A stretch of 35,771 nucleotides of DNA. Origin: Eubacterium sp. TM05-53. GTDB lineage: Bacteria > Bacillota_I > Bacilli_A > Erysipelotrichales > Erysipelotrichaceae. The translations under genes were made by a program, and so were the position numbers. Below the pieces are notes generated by a model, which saw only the letters and a program-made list of their open reading frames with translations, searched no databases and was not told the origin of the DNA. Shown piece by piece: positions 1 to 7,539 of this stretch. The DNA lies in contig NZ_QSPK01000020.1 in assembly GCF_003436425.1 (NCBI RefSeq), forward strand, positions 1-35,771. The letters run 5' to 3'. Position 1 is the stretch's first letter, and every line of letters starts with the position of its first letter.

Positions 1-15
1 AAATAGACACTATTA

Positions 16-34
16 ATGTCGAATATATCGACAT
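16..34. repeat. Short inverted repeat (ATGTCGA, 5-nt spacer, TCGACAT)
   Basis: Two perfect 7-bp arms separate five bases. No T-run follows, so a terminator is unlikely; an operator is possible. The core TGTCGATAT recurs in the repeat region near 25.65 kb. No gene is visible in bases 1-115. Confidence 0.4.
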
Positions 35-115
35 GTCACCAAATTGCTAGTTAAGCCAAAAAAATTAAATTATTTTCAAATTAATACGTTAAAACTATAA
101 ATTATCGTTAGAACA

Positions 116-142
116 TAAAAAAAAAGAGAACTTCATGTTCCC
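116..142 (-). terminator. Terminator of the 45-aa membrane protein gene
   Basis: On the minus strand GGGAAC and GTTCTC pair over six bases (one G-U) around a 5-nt loop, followed by a run of Ts, directly after the stop codon. Confidence 0.6.
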
Positions 143-280
143 TTATATAAGAAGTGCTACCATCTTAAACACAAATACTACAACCAACAAAATTCCAATC
201 CACTTAATGAACTTAAATGCGACTTTGATCCCAAAATAAATTAAGGCTATTGAAACCACAAAACCAAGAATGTCTGACAT
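143..280 (-). CDS. Small hydrophobic membrane protein, 45 aa
   Basis: A short open frame begins ATG at 280 and ends TAA at 143-145. A clear GGAGG (about 288-292) sits seven bases upstream, and a hairpin terminator follows the stop, so the unit looks like a complete gene. The protein begins MSDILGFVVSIALIYFGIKV and is almost entirely hydrophobic, with two likely membrane segments (about 5-20 and 25-45) separated by a short basic stretch with FKFIKW. No family is recognised. It is transcribed divergently from the beta-galactosidase gene. Its role is unknown. Confidence 0.6.
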   Translation of the reverse strand: MSDILGFVVSIALIYFGIKVAFKFIKWIGILLVVVFVFKMVALLI

Positions 281-343
281 CTTTCAACCTCCAATTTAAC
301 AACTATTTTAATTGATTTTTACCTTCCTTTCAATACTTGCCTT

Positions 344-352
344 TGATATAAT
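344..352 (+). promoter_or_regulatory. Extended -10 promoter of the beta-galactosidase gene
   Basis: TGATATAAT is an extended -10 element with a perfect TATAAT at 347-352. No convincing -35 lies at the right distance, as is usual for extended -10 promoters. The ribosome binding site AAGGAGTG follows at about 370-377. Confidence 0.55.
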
Positions 353-383
353 TTAAGTTACCAATAAAACAAGGAGTGATACA

Positions 384-3281
384 ATGCGAACACCAGACTT
401 AAACTGGATCAAAGACCCACGCGTCTTTCAAGTAAATAGACAACACGCTTATAGCGACCACATATATACAATTGGAAAGGACAAAAAGCCAAGCTCATTC
501 TCACTAAATGGAACATGGAAATTCAACCTTTCAAAAAATTATGATTCATGCTTTAAATTCTTCTATAATACAGAATTTAATGACTCCAACTGGAACGACA
601 TCCAAGTACCCGGACACATTCAGCTTCAAGGATTCGATAACCCACACTATACAGACGTTACCTACCCTTGGGATGGTCATGACGTGGTTAAACCCGGACA
701 AATTGATATGGACAAAAATAAAGTCTATCAATATCGTAAAACATTTGATTGTCCACAAGACTTTATTGGAAATAAACTCATTCTATCCTTTGAAGGCGTA
801 GAATCCAATATCTACGTATGGCTAAATGGTAAATTTATCGGATACTCCGAAGATTCCTTTACCCCAAGCCGTTTTGACATTACAAAATATACACAAGAAA
901 AAGATAACGTACTCTGCGTACGCATCTTTCAAAAATGCACAGGCACATGGCTAGAAGACCAAGACATGTGGCGCTTTACAGGCCTATTTAGAGATGTCAT
1001 GATCTATAAACAACCTAGTCTTCACATACAAGACTTAAAAATCGATACAGACATTGATCTAGACACAAACAAAAGTGTTCTTAGTTGTGTTTGTAAAATG
1101 AGCAGTAATGAACCTCACACACTACAAGCTAAACTATACGATCCACAAGGAAACATCGTGTGGAATGGCAATATGCAAGATACATTTGAAATCCCAGTAG
1201 AAAATACATGCCTATGGAGCAGTGAATTTCCTAATCTGTATCAATTAGAACTCGTTCTATACGATACAAACAACGAAATCATTGAAACCATTCAAGAACA
1301 AGTTGGTTTTCGAAAATTCACGCTAGAATATGGCATTATGAAACTCAATGGAAAACGAATTGTATTCCACGGCATCAACCGCCATGAATGGGATCCAAAA
1401 ACAGGAAGATGTTTATCCCAAGAACAAATGGAAGAAGACATCCGTATCTTAAAATCACTAAACATCAACGCCATAAGAACATCTCACTATCCAAACAACA
1501 GCTATTGGTATAAGCTATGCGACCAATACGGAATCTACGTCATTGACGAAATGAATCTAGAAACACATGGAGTAAATGACATCCTTCCACAAAACAAAAC
1601 CGAATGGACAGATTGTTTATTAGACCGTGCAAGAAGCATGTATGAAAGAGACAAAAACCATGCCTGCATCTTAATGTGGTCACTTGGAAATGAATCAGGA
1701 AGCGGATCCAACTTTATGATCCTACACGACTACTTCAAAGAACAAGACCCATCAAGACTTGTCCACTATGAAGGCATTACACAAGATCGAACATTCGAAA
1801 ACGCATCGGACATTGAATCTAGAATGTATACATCTCCAGAAAATGTGAAAGCCTATCTAGAAAGCCATCCAATGAAACCATTTATGCTATGTGAATATAT
1901 GCACGCCATGGGAAATAGTCTAGGAGGCATGGAAGAATATACCAATCTAGAAGACGAATACGAACAATACCAAGGCGGCTTTGTATGGGATTATGTAGAC
2001 CAAGCCATTTTAAAAGACGGACAATACTATTATGGACAAGACTTCGACGACTATCCTAACGACTCTAACTTTTGTGGAGACGGCATCCTTTTAGCCAATC
2101 GAGAAGAAACCGGCAAAAGCCAAGAACTAAAACAACTCTACCGTTATGTCGATATGGAAATCCATTTCGATTCGGTAACCATTAAAAATAAAAACCTATT
2201 CTACGACCTAAGTAAAGATACCTTTATCTTTGAATTGAAACAAAACGGACTCGTGATTCAATCCGGCATCTTTAAAACAAGTGTAGAACCAGGCACTACA
2301 AAAACAATGCCCGTACAATTTAAACAAATCAATACCCCAGGCTATTACACAAAAACCATCTACTACAAAACACCACTTGGCATTCAATCCTTTGACCAAC
2401 AAGTCTTTGAAGTCAAACAAGACCAACCCAAAGAACAAGCCATGCTCGTAGTGGAAGGCAAAGAAACAATTGGCATTCAATTTATCGATACCGAATACTT
2501 ATTCGATAAACGAAAAGGTTTAGTATCCATTCAAGTAAATGATGAAGAAATACTTCAACAAGCACCAAAACCCGTCTTCTACAGAGCCTTAACAGACAAT
2601 GATCGCGGTGCTAAACAAACCTATGCCAACTGGCTAAATGCCAGCCTATTTCAAAATGTAGTCAACTTTAAAATGATACGAAACTCCAAATGCGCACAAA
2701 TGATCTATACAATACAACTTGAATCCATTGAAGAAGAATGTAAACTCGTCTATACAGTCTACAACAATCAAAGTATTCAAATTCAGTTGCACCTAGACAA
2801 AAACTCACAAAGACAAACACTACCACTCTTTGGAATCGAGTTTGCTCTAAAAGAAGAGTTTAAAAACTTCGCCTACTTTGGAAAAGGCGAAAAAGACACA
2901 TATATAGATCGAGACCATGCCTTAACCGATTTCTACTTTGAAAACGTAGACACAAACTACATTCCATACTTAAAACCACAAGAACATGGTAACCACACAG
3001 ACTGCAAATGGTGCAGCCTATCCAATGACACCATTCAAGTAAACATCAAGTCTGAAAAAATGGAATGCATGGCAAGCAAGTATTCCTTTATGCACCTATA
3101 TAATGCTAACCACACATTTGAACTTCCACAAACCAATACAACCCACTTAAGAATCACAAAACAACAAATGGGCGTAGGCGGAATCAATAGCTGGGGCGCA
3201 AAAGTACAACCACAATACTTAATTGACCAGTCTAAAAACCTAGACTTTACATGTACACTCTATATTTCAAAGAAGGATTAA
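384..3281 (+). CDS. lacZ: Beta-galactosidase, GH2 family (LacZ type)
   Basis: A cytoplasmic glycoside hydrolase of 965 residues that would cleave terminal beta-D-galactosides such as lactose. It has the GH2 order: N-terminal sugar-binding domain (about 40-210), immunoglobulin-like domain, TIM barrel (about 310-600), then small-chain domains. The acid/base motif WSLGNES places the general acid at Glu437, and LCEYMHAMGN places the nucleophile at Glu504. The length is near that of E. coli LacZ (1024). The start is set by AAGGAGTG six bases upstream. It is a single-gene unit with its own promoter and terminator; no sugar permease or regulator is adjacent. True substrate preference cannot be read from sequence. 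Confidence 0.93.
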   Translation: MRTPDLNWIKDPRVFQVNRQHAYSDHIYTIGKDKKPSSFSLNGTWKFNLSKNYDSCFKFFYNTEFNDSNWNDIQVPGHIQLQGFDNPHYTDVTYPWDGHDVVKPGQIDMDKNKVYQYRKTFDCPQDFIGNKLILSFEGVESNIYVWLNGKFIGYSEDSFTPSRFDITKYTQEKDNVLCVRIFQKCTGTWLEDQDMWRFTGLFRDVMIYKQPSLHIQDLKIDTDIDLDTNKSVLSCVCKMSSNEPHTLQAKLYDPQGNIVWNGNMQDTFEIPVENTCLWSSEFPNLYQLELVLYDTNNEIIETIQEQVGFRKFTLEYGIMKLNGKRIVFHGINRHEWDPKTGRCLSQEQMEEDIRILKSLNINAIRTSHYPNNSYWYKLCDQYGIYVIDEMNLETHGVNDILPQNKTEWTDCLLDRARSMYERDKNHACILMWSLGNESGSGSNFMILHDYFKEQDPSRLVHYEGITQDRTFENASDIESRMYTSPENVKAYLESHPMKPFMLCEYMHAMGNSLGGMEEYTNLEDEYEQYQGGFVWDYVDQAILKDGQYYYGQDFDDYPNDSNFCGDGILLANREETGKSQELKQLYRYVDMEIHFDSVTIKNKNLFYDLSKDTFIFELKQNGLVIQSGIFKTSVEPGTTKTMPVQFKQINTPGYYTKTIYYKTPLGIQSFDQQVFEVKQDQPKEQAMLVVEGKETIGIQFIDTEYLFDKRKGLVSIQVNDEEILQQAPKPVFYRALTDNDRGAKQTYANWLNASLFQNVVNFKMIRNSKCAQMIYTIQLESIEEECKLVYTVYNNQSIQIQLHLDKNSQRQTLPLFGIEFALKEEFKNFAYFGKGEKDTYIDRDHALTDFYFENVDTNYIPYLKPQEHGNHTDCKWCSLSNDTIQVNIKSEKMECMASKYSFMHLYNANHTFELPQTNTTHLRITKQQMGVGGINSWGAKVQPQYLIDQSKNLDFTCTLYISKKD

Positions 3282-3297
3282 CCTCCTTCTTTTTGTT
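3269..3297 (+). terminator. lacZ terminator overlapping the stop codon
   Basis: A 9-bp stem (arms at 3269-3277 and 3284-3292) with a 6-nt loop containing the end of the TAA stop codon, followed by Ts. Confidence 0.75.
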
Positions 3298-3298
3298 T

Positions 3299-3356
3299 AT
3301 ACGTTTTGCATCAATACGTATAGCATATATACGTATATTTTGATATACTATAGTAT
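3299..3356 (+). promoter_or_regulatory. hicB promoter with three ATACGT boxes at 15-bp intervals
   Basis: ATACGT occurs at 3299, 3314 and 3329; the latter two are the full palindrome ATACGTAT. An extended -10 element TGATATACT lies at 3341-3349, inside a further palindrome ATACTATAGTAT (3345-3356). The arrangement suits an autoregulatory operator for the RHH-domain antitoxin encoded just downstream. Confidence 0.5.
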
Positions 3357-3365
3357 CAATGATGT

Positions 3366-3409
3366 CTAAGGATAGCTAACGACTTATCCTAAGACAAGCA
3401 AGGGCTTGT
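3366..3409 (+). other. Two consecutive leader hairpins before hicB
   Basis: CTAAGGATA (3366-3374) pairs with TATCCTAAG (3385-3393) with one mismatch, directly followed by ACAAGC/GCTTGT (3394-3409) with an AAGG loop. No T-run follows, so this is leader structure rather than a terminator. The ribosome binding site AAGGAGG is left free. Confidence 0.45.
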
Positions 3410-3434
3410 ACATTTTAAAAAGGAGGTAAACAAC

Positions 3435-3857
3435 ATGTTGTCAATTTATCCAGCTTGTTTCTTTGAAGAAGAAAATCATTACTCTGTCATTTTTCCAGAC
3501 TTCAATTACCTTTCCACATGTGGAGATTCACTACAAGATGCAATGGAAATGGCCGTAGATTGTCTAGCCGGTGCATTGTTCAGCGCAAAACTAGACAATG
3601 AAGATATTCCAATTCCTTCAAAGTTAGAAGAAATTGATCCAACACAAATCGCATCTGAACTTGAATTCGAATTTAAACAATCTTTTGTCACCCTTGTATC
3701 TGTTGATGTTGAAGAATATGCGAAAACACATTTCAATAAAGCTATCAAAAAAACATTAACCATACCCGAATGGTTAAACAAAGAAGCTATGAGCAAGAAA
3801 ATCAATTTTTCACAAGTCCTTCAAGAAGCATTGATTGCCAAATTACACTCGTTGTGA
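3435..3857 (+). CDS. hicB: HicB-family antitoxin, orphan
   Basis: A 140-residue protein with the two-part HicB build: an N-terminal partial RNase H-like fold (YPACFFEEENHYSVIFPDF, residues 5-23, then a GD-x-x-DAMEMA helix) and a C-terminal ribbon-helix-helix segment (about 105-140, IPEWLNKEAMSKKINFSQ). HicB normally neutralises the mRNA interferase HicA and represses its own promoter. No HicA frame (about 60 aa) lies upstream or downstream; only 137 bp separate it from the lacZ terminator. The ribosome binding site AAGGAGG is strong. It may be a relic antitoxin, an anti-addiction gene or a regulator. Confidence 0.8.
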   Translation: MLSIYPACFFEEENHYSVIFPDFNYLSTCGDSLQDAMEMAVDCLAGALFSAKLDNEDIPIPSKLEEIDPTQIASELEFEFKQSFVTLVSVDVEEYAKTHFNKAIKKTLTIPEWLNKEAMSKKINFSQVLQEALIAKLHSL

Positions 3858-3908
3858 ATTATAAATATCTAACACATTATACGATCAACCCTCATACCTT
3901 CTATTAAA

Positions 3909-3953
3909 CTATTTCTTTTTACTTGGAGTACAAACAATGATACTATCACAACC
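3909..3953 (-). repeat. Gene-tail remnant, copy A
   Basis: Reading minus, the last 15 codons of a lost gene, GCDSIIVCTPSKKK then TAG, match the tail of the pseudogene ending at 5428 (GAGSIIVCNPGKKE). The DNA on both sides is also alike (CATACCTTCTAT, TTAAACTATT). No other part of this gene is present here, and the family is not recognised. Confidence 0.5.
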
Positions 3954-4037
3954 TCAAAAACAGTAGACCCCGATAAGGTCGCAAAAGAACTCGAATTCGC
4001 ATACAGAAGTTGCTATATTAAACAGATTAAGCTATAG
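3942..4037 (+). pseudogene. Fragment of a second hicB
   Basis: The plus frame ends with VDPDKVAKELEFAYRSCYIK and QIKL before TAG at 4035. This aligns with residues EIDPTQIASELEFEFKQSFV of the intact HicB upstream. The N-terminal half is missing and the DNA-binding segment is cut off, so this is a truncated paralogue. It overlaps, on the other strand, the gene-tail remnant copy A. Confidence 0.6.
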
Positions 4038-4064
4038 TTACCAAAAACTATAGCTCATTTTTTT
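4030..4064 (+). terminator. Terminator downstream of the hicB locus
   Basis: A perfect 10-bp stem AGCTATAGTT/AACTATAGCT with a 6-nt loop, then CA and seven Ts. The stop codon of the hicB fragment lies in its left arm. Confidence 0.75.
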
Positions 4065-4139
4065 ATCAATAGATTCATTATCATAAATATCAACTCAAGT
4101 CATTGTACGATTTACCAACAATAGCAAATGTTCCTAATT

Positions 4140-5267
4140 TTATAATTCTTCAATTTTATACAATAAATCTAAATTCGGTGAAGCCGAAAACAAGTCATTA
4201 TCAACTGCATTTCTCAATGAATCCGTACTCTTCTTTAGATAATCAGCCGCATTTATTACCTTAATGACTTGATCATCTTCAAACATTTCTTTCTTTAAGA
4301 AGTTAAAACTATGCTTAGGAAGAGGCAAATCCAATATATCTAAATTATGTGTTGTAAAGAACAACTGACTATTGGGTTTCAACAAAGAAATCATTAATGA
4401 TAAAAAGCCTTTTTCGATGTCTGAATGTACATACGAAAATTTTTCATCACAATAATAAAAACTATGTTTATCCGATTTAATAGAAGCTACAATTCCCGCA
4501 ATATCAAGACCAGATTTTGTACCACTAGACAACATAGACGGATTTAATATCTTACCATCTTTTATAAGAATCTCTTCCTTTCCCATCTGAATCGCATAAG
4601 TATCTTCAAGTTCATTTAATTTAATAATTCCCTTAATTGCAGGATCTAATACTTTTAAAGTATGATTCAACACTCTCAAATATTCTTCATTCTCTTCAAT
4701 GCGATATCTAGTTTTAAAGAACGCATCAAACGGAAACGAAAATAGCCATGATAAATTCTTCAATTTTTCTAATTCCATAATGTAATTCGTATCTGTAAAA
4801 CCTGTCATTATTGAATCTAGTCTTTTTGCACAAGTCTCATAATTTTCTCTTTGCTTAATATCAGTCGACTCAATTCGAATTTTAATATTCTCAGAAGAAT
4901 AATCATGATTTTCACTAGGATCAAACTCTGCATTAATTCTGTATAACTTATAAATATCATGATCCATATTCACAAAATCCATTGAAAAAGAAGCTTTTTT
5001 ATCTTTATCCGCAATATATGACGTAATAATTTCTACATTTCTTTTTCCAATCAAAATAAATATAGAAAGAATCAGACGACCTAAAGACGTCTTTCCTGTC
5101 GCATTTGAACCCATAATAATATTCACTTTCTTATAGCGAAAATTTGGTAACCCATCCAAATGTTCATGTTCAATATATGAATTCACAATCTTTTTTGGAT
5201 ACGAAAAATTCACATGAAAATTTCTAAATGCACATAAATTATCCAATTTTAAATCCATAACGATCAT
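4140..5267 (-). CDS. AAA/OLD-like ATPase, 375 aa
   Basis: An ABC-type ATP-binding protein like those of OLD-family nucleases and other phage-defence ATPases. Walker A is GSNATGKTS at about residues 53-61, an LSSGTKSG signature occurs at about 275, the acidic Walker B region reads FYYCDEKFSYV, and an H-loop follows in FFTTHNLDI. There is no Toprim or other nuclease domain and no partner gene. The start chosen (ATG 5267) follows GAGAGG by about ten bases; the 70 codons open upstream run through a terminator and are rejected. Its promoter region has a 22-bp palindrome. Substrate and role are unknown; a defence function is inference. Confidence 0.75.
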   Translation of the reverse strand: MIVMDLKLDNLCAFRNFHVNFSYPKKIVNSYIEHEHLDGLPNFRYKKVNIIMGSNATGKTSLGRLILSIFILIGKRNVEIITSYIADKDKKASFSMDFVNMDHDIYKLYRINAEFDPSENHDYSSENIKIRIESTDIKQRENYETCAKRLDSIMTGFTDTNYIMELEKLKNLSWLFSFPFDAFFKTRYRIEENEEYLRVLNHTLKVLDPAIKGIIKLNELEDTYAIQMGKEEILIKDGKILNPSMLSSGTKSGLDIAGIVASIKSDKHSFYYCDEKFSYVHSDIEKGFLSLMISLLKPNSQLFFTTHNLDILDLPLPKHSFNFLKKEMFEDDQVIKVINAADYLKKSTDSLRNAVDNDLFSASPNLDLLYKIEEL

Positions 5268-5304
5268 ATTTCTCAACCTCTCTTTTTTTGTATTACTTCT
5301 TCTT

Positions 5305-5335
5305 ATTAGATCTAATATAAGTATATACTTATATT
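5305..5335. promoter_or_regulatory. Palindromic operator-like site before the AAA ATPase
   Basis: A perfect 22-bp palindrome at 5314-5335 with half-site AATATAAGTAT overlaps a perfect 12-bp palindrome ATTAGATCTAAT at 5305-5316. Both lie 40-70 bp upstream of the ATPase start. The sequence GGTTGAGAAA (minus) flanks the region twice, near 5271-5280 and 5341-5350. A repressor or symmetric activator site is likely. Confidence 0.5.
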
Positions 5336-5386
5336 GTATTTTTCTCAACCATAAAAGAAAAGCATAGTTCGTTTGATTTTTAAATA

Positions 5387-5421
5387 TCAAAATGCCCCCA
5401 TACCTTCTATAGATATGGGGC
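5387..5421 (-). terminator. Terminator after the S66 peptidase/pseudogene unit
   Basis: On the minus strand CCCCATA pairs with TATGGGG across an 11-nt loop, followed by CATTTT. It lies just after the TAG of the pseudogene. Confidence 0.6.
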
Positions 5422-5427
5422 TTTAAA

Positions 5428-5592
5428 CTATTCCTTTTTTCCCGGATTACAAACGATAATACTACCAGCACCCTCAATATATCAAATGACCTGTATTACC
5501 CAACCCTAATACTTTGGATATTCTTTAGACACCCAATTCACTAACAAGAATAATGATTGCACTTCATCCTGGTATTCCGTATATTCAATCAC
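5428..5592 (-). pseudogene. Small pseudogene with two in-frame stops
   Basis: A single frame runs from GTG at 5592, overlapping the TGA of the S66 peptidase gene, to TAG at 5428-5430, interrupted by TAG and TGA. It reads VIEYTEYQDEVQSLFLLVNW, VSKEYPKY, stop, GWVIQVI, stop, YIEGAGSIIVCNPGKKE. The continuous frame and the GTGA overlap suggest a former downstream gene of the operon. Its tail is duplicated at 3909-3953. The family is not recognised; it could also be a fragment of a longer lost gene. Confidence 0.5.
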
Positions 5593-6569
5593 TCTTTAAT
5601 TTCATAGTTAATAGTTCCATGACCATCTTTGATTTCAACTCTAGCCATGGCACCATTTACTACATACATATGCGGATACGTATGACCAATATCCACCTGA
5701 AATACAACATCTGTATCAGGTAGTGCCTTTTTAAAAGCCTGGTCATACCCAATTAAATCCGAAACATTCTTAAATAGTACACGACCTACCAATATAGCCT
5801 TTGTATATTTAAAATACCCCATATACTTCATCTTCAATAAAGCACGATACACATCACATGAATTCATTGAAAAAATATCAAAGAACCAAATAATCCCATC
5901 TTCTTTATAACGTTCATTAAATTCTTTTACAAAATCATAAGGCGTACCCGCCATATCATTTATACTCTCAAAACAACCACCAAGTAATCTTCCCACTACA
6001 TTACAATCACCCACATACTCTGTCTTTGTGTTAAGTATTGGAGCTCCATCATTATAAAAATCAACATCCTGATGCATAGAACTCGAATGCAGTTCACCAT
6101 TCTTTCCCTTTAAAAAATCAAGACACAAACTCGAATATTCATTGATACCATATTCATCAAAACTACCCGCATTAAAACCATACACCGTAGCCAAATCACA
6201 CTTACAAGTTATGGGAAACAATAAATTTGTAGGATCACTCGCCCCCAAGTACCACTTGGGATTCTTTTCAATCCAATCAAAATCAATATACGGCAATGTC
6301 TCAAACTGAAAGTCACCCCCAGCCGCCAACCATATAGCTCCAACACTAGAATCATTCACCAACGAATTCAATTCATCAACACGAGTTTTAGCATCAATAC
6401 TTGGTTCACTATTATTACGAACACTAGCAGTTTCAACAATATGAAACCCATTGGATTGAATATACTCTATAGACGCATCAAAACTATCTAGCTTATGCCC
6501 TACACCACTCGACATAGCACAAACACCAATCGTATTATACTTCTCATTTAAAAACTTAGGATATTTCAT
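5589..6569 (-). CDS. S66 peptidase family (LD-carboxypeptidase/MccF-like) protein, 326 aa
   Basis: The family contains serine carboxypeptidases that trim murein tetrapeptides or inactivate microcin C-like nucleotides. Family features visible are the N-terminal IGVCAMSSG, the GGD-x4-TLPYIDFDWI segment (84-100), LGASDPTNL and the C-terminal IGHTYPH with the conserved histidine. The serine nucleophile expected five residues into GGDxS is glutamine here (about Gln88), so activity of the usual type is doubtful. ATG 6569 is preferred because GGAGG lies 11 bases upstream and the promoter lies within the longer open frame. It is followed by the small pseudogene. Confidence 0.75.
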   Translation of the reverse strand: MKYPKFLNEKYNTIGVCAMSSGVGHKLDSFDASIEYIQSNGFHIVETASVRNNSEPSIDAKTRVDELNSLVNDSSVGAIWLAAGGDFQFETLPYIDFDWIEKNPKWYLGASDPTNLLFPITCKCDLATVYGFNAGSFDEYGINEYSSLCLDFLKGKNGELHSSSMHQDVDFYNDGAPILNTKTEYVGDCNVVGRLLGGCFESINDMAGTPYDFVKEFNERYKEDGIIWFFDIFSMNSCDVYRALLKMKYMGYFKYTKAILVGRVLFKNVSDLIGYDQAFKKALPDTDVVFQVDIGHTYPHMYVVNGAMARVEIKDGHGTINYEIKE

Positions 6570-6591
6570 ACACAAAAAAACCTCCACATCC

Positions 6592-6619
6592 ATTATAAAG
6601 GAAAAACGACAAGACACAA
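6592..6619 (-). promoter_or_regulatory. Promoter of the S66 peptidase gene
   Basis: On the minus strand TTGTGT (6614-6619) and TATAAT (6592-6597) are separated by 16 bp, some 25 bp upstream of the chosen ATG and just before its GGAGG. Confidence 0.5.
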
Positions 6620-6786
6620 AGTCCTGCCGCATTTCCCATAGTTTTAAGATAGAAAGGAAGTTTTATGTATTAGCACTAAATACATCTTTATTATAGTCCC
6701 TATACAACCATTTGTCTTTGTACTTTTTAGTGAATTTGTATTAAAATCAGTCACAAACTAACATCTTTCAATACTAAATACTGCTT

Positions 6787-6920
6787 CTAACATAGATTCT
6801 CTAAACGAACATCAATAAGAAAACCATTAACATGAATTGCGATATTCAAATTACCATACTCGCTTCACTTTGTTTCTTAATATTACTATCTACACGAACA
6901 CTAAAGCTTATTGTATCCAT
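6787..6920 (-). pseudogene. dinJ/relB antitoxin remnant, frameshifted
   Basis: ATG at 6920 opens MDTISFSVRVDSNIKKQSEA, a typical DinJ beginning, and stops soon after. In the next frame the match continues as YGNLNIAIHVNGFLIDVRLE, then a stop at 6787-6789. The intact copy at 7209-7469 shows the same order (SFNICVDSDILKQCEAMYGE, then GGFPFDI), so this copy has a frameshift and an internal deletion. No toxin gene follows. The remainder of 6620-6786 shows no gene. Confidence 0.65.
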
Positions 6921-6950
6921 ACTCATTTATATGGATGTCAACACAAGAAG

Positions 6951-7100
6951 ATAGCCTTAGCCTTAATAATATATTGTGTAAAATCCGATTGATGGTAGAA
7001 ATACCAAAAACGGTGTACCCTACCAAAACCAAACGGAAAGTGATTGGAAACGTCAGCCTGGACCAAGGCTAAAAACAATGAGGACTCGGCGAGATGTTCA
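6951..7100. other. Unidentified structured or relic segment
   Basis: This segment is richer in G and C than its surroundings. TAGCCTT (6952-6958) can pair with AAGGCTA (7065-7071), enclosing a GAAA-tetraloop hairpin GGTA/TACC (6994-7005) and a competing AGCCT/AGGCT hairpin (7055-7070). It matches no riboswitch I can recognise. Alternatively it is a piece of a lost gene: both strands have open frames of over 40 codons. It lies between the dinJ remnant and the intact dinJ gene. Confidence 0.3.
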
Positions 7101-7208
7101 GACTCACACCAATCAAATTTAGAGCTTTTACTCTTTTTTTATTCCATTTCGACAGTCTCAAGCTAGCGTTTCTTCATTTTCTTAAATATATTTGTTTTCA
7201 ATGTATAC

Positions 7209-7469
7209 TCACTCTTTCAATACTTTCAACGCTTGTTCTACATCAGAGTATCGTTTTACAAAAGGATCACACACAATACGTTCAGTCTCCAACATAGCTG
7301 CCATTGTTTCCTTGTTTATATCAAAAGGAAAACCACCAACACAGAGTGACTTATTAAGAAACACATTAATAGCGGTATTCAAATCAACACTTAATTCACC
7401 ATACATGGCTTCACATTGTTTTAAAATATCACTATCTACACAAATATTGAAACTTGTTGTATTATCCAT
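7209..7469 (-). CDS. dinJ: RelB/DinJ-family antitoxin, orphan
   Basis: An 86-residue antitoxin with an N-terminal ribbon-helix-helix segment (SFNICVDSDILKQCEAMY, then LSVDLNTAINVFLNKSL) and the typical GGFPFDI before the toxin-binding C-terminus. Such proteins repress their own promoter and bind a RelE/YafQ-type ribosome-dependent RNase. The toxin gene would be expected directly downstream, but 7100-7208 has no such frame. GGAGC seven bases upstream sets the start. It lies 70 bp after the interrupted ATPase and may be in its transcript. Confidence 0.8.
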   Translation of the reverse strand: MDNTTSFNICVDSDILKQCEAMYGELSVDLNTAINVFLNKSLCVGGFPFDINKETMAAMLETERIVCDPFVKRYSDVEQALKVLKE

Positions 7470-7539
7470 AATATTAGCTCCTTTACATTTAAATTTTCAT
7501 TGAATTATGCTATGCAATTAAGACAAAGGTAATACTACA

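Noticed and set aside
3282..3434. A hidden hicA toxin upstream of hicB
   Set aside because: All frames are stopped and the space holds promoter repeats and hairpins; it is too short for HicA.
5268..5477. 70-codon N-terminal extension of the AAA ATPase
   Set aside because: It runs through a terminator, the pseudogene tail and two palindromes, and the later ATG has a good ribosome site.
7094..7503. Two plus frames opposite the dinJ antitoxin
   Set aside because: They are mirror frames of a real antitoxin gene with a proper ribosome site on the other strand.
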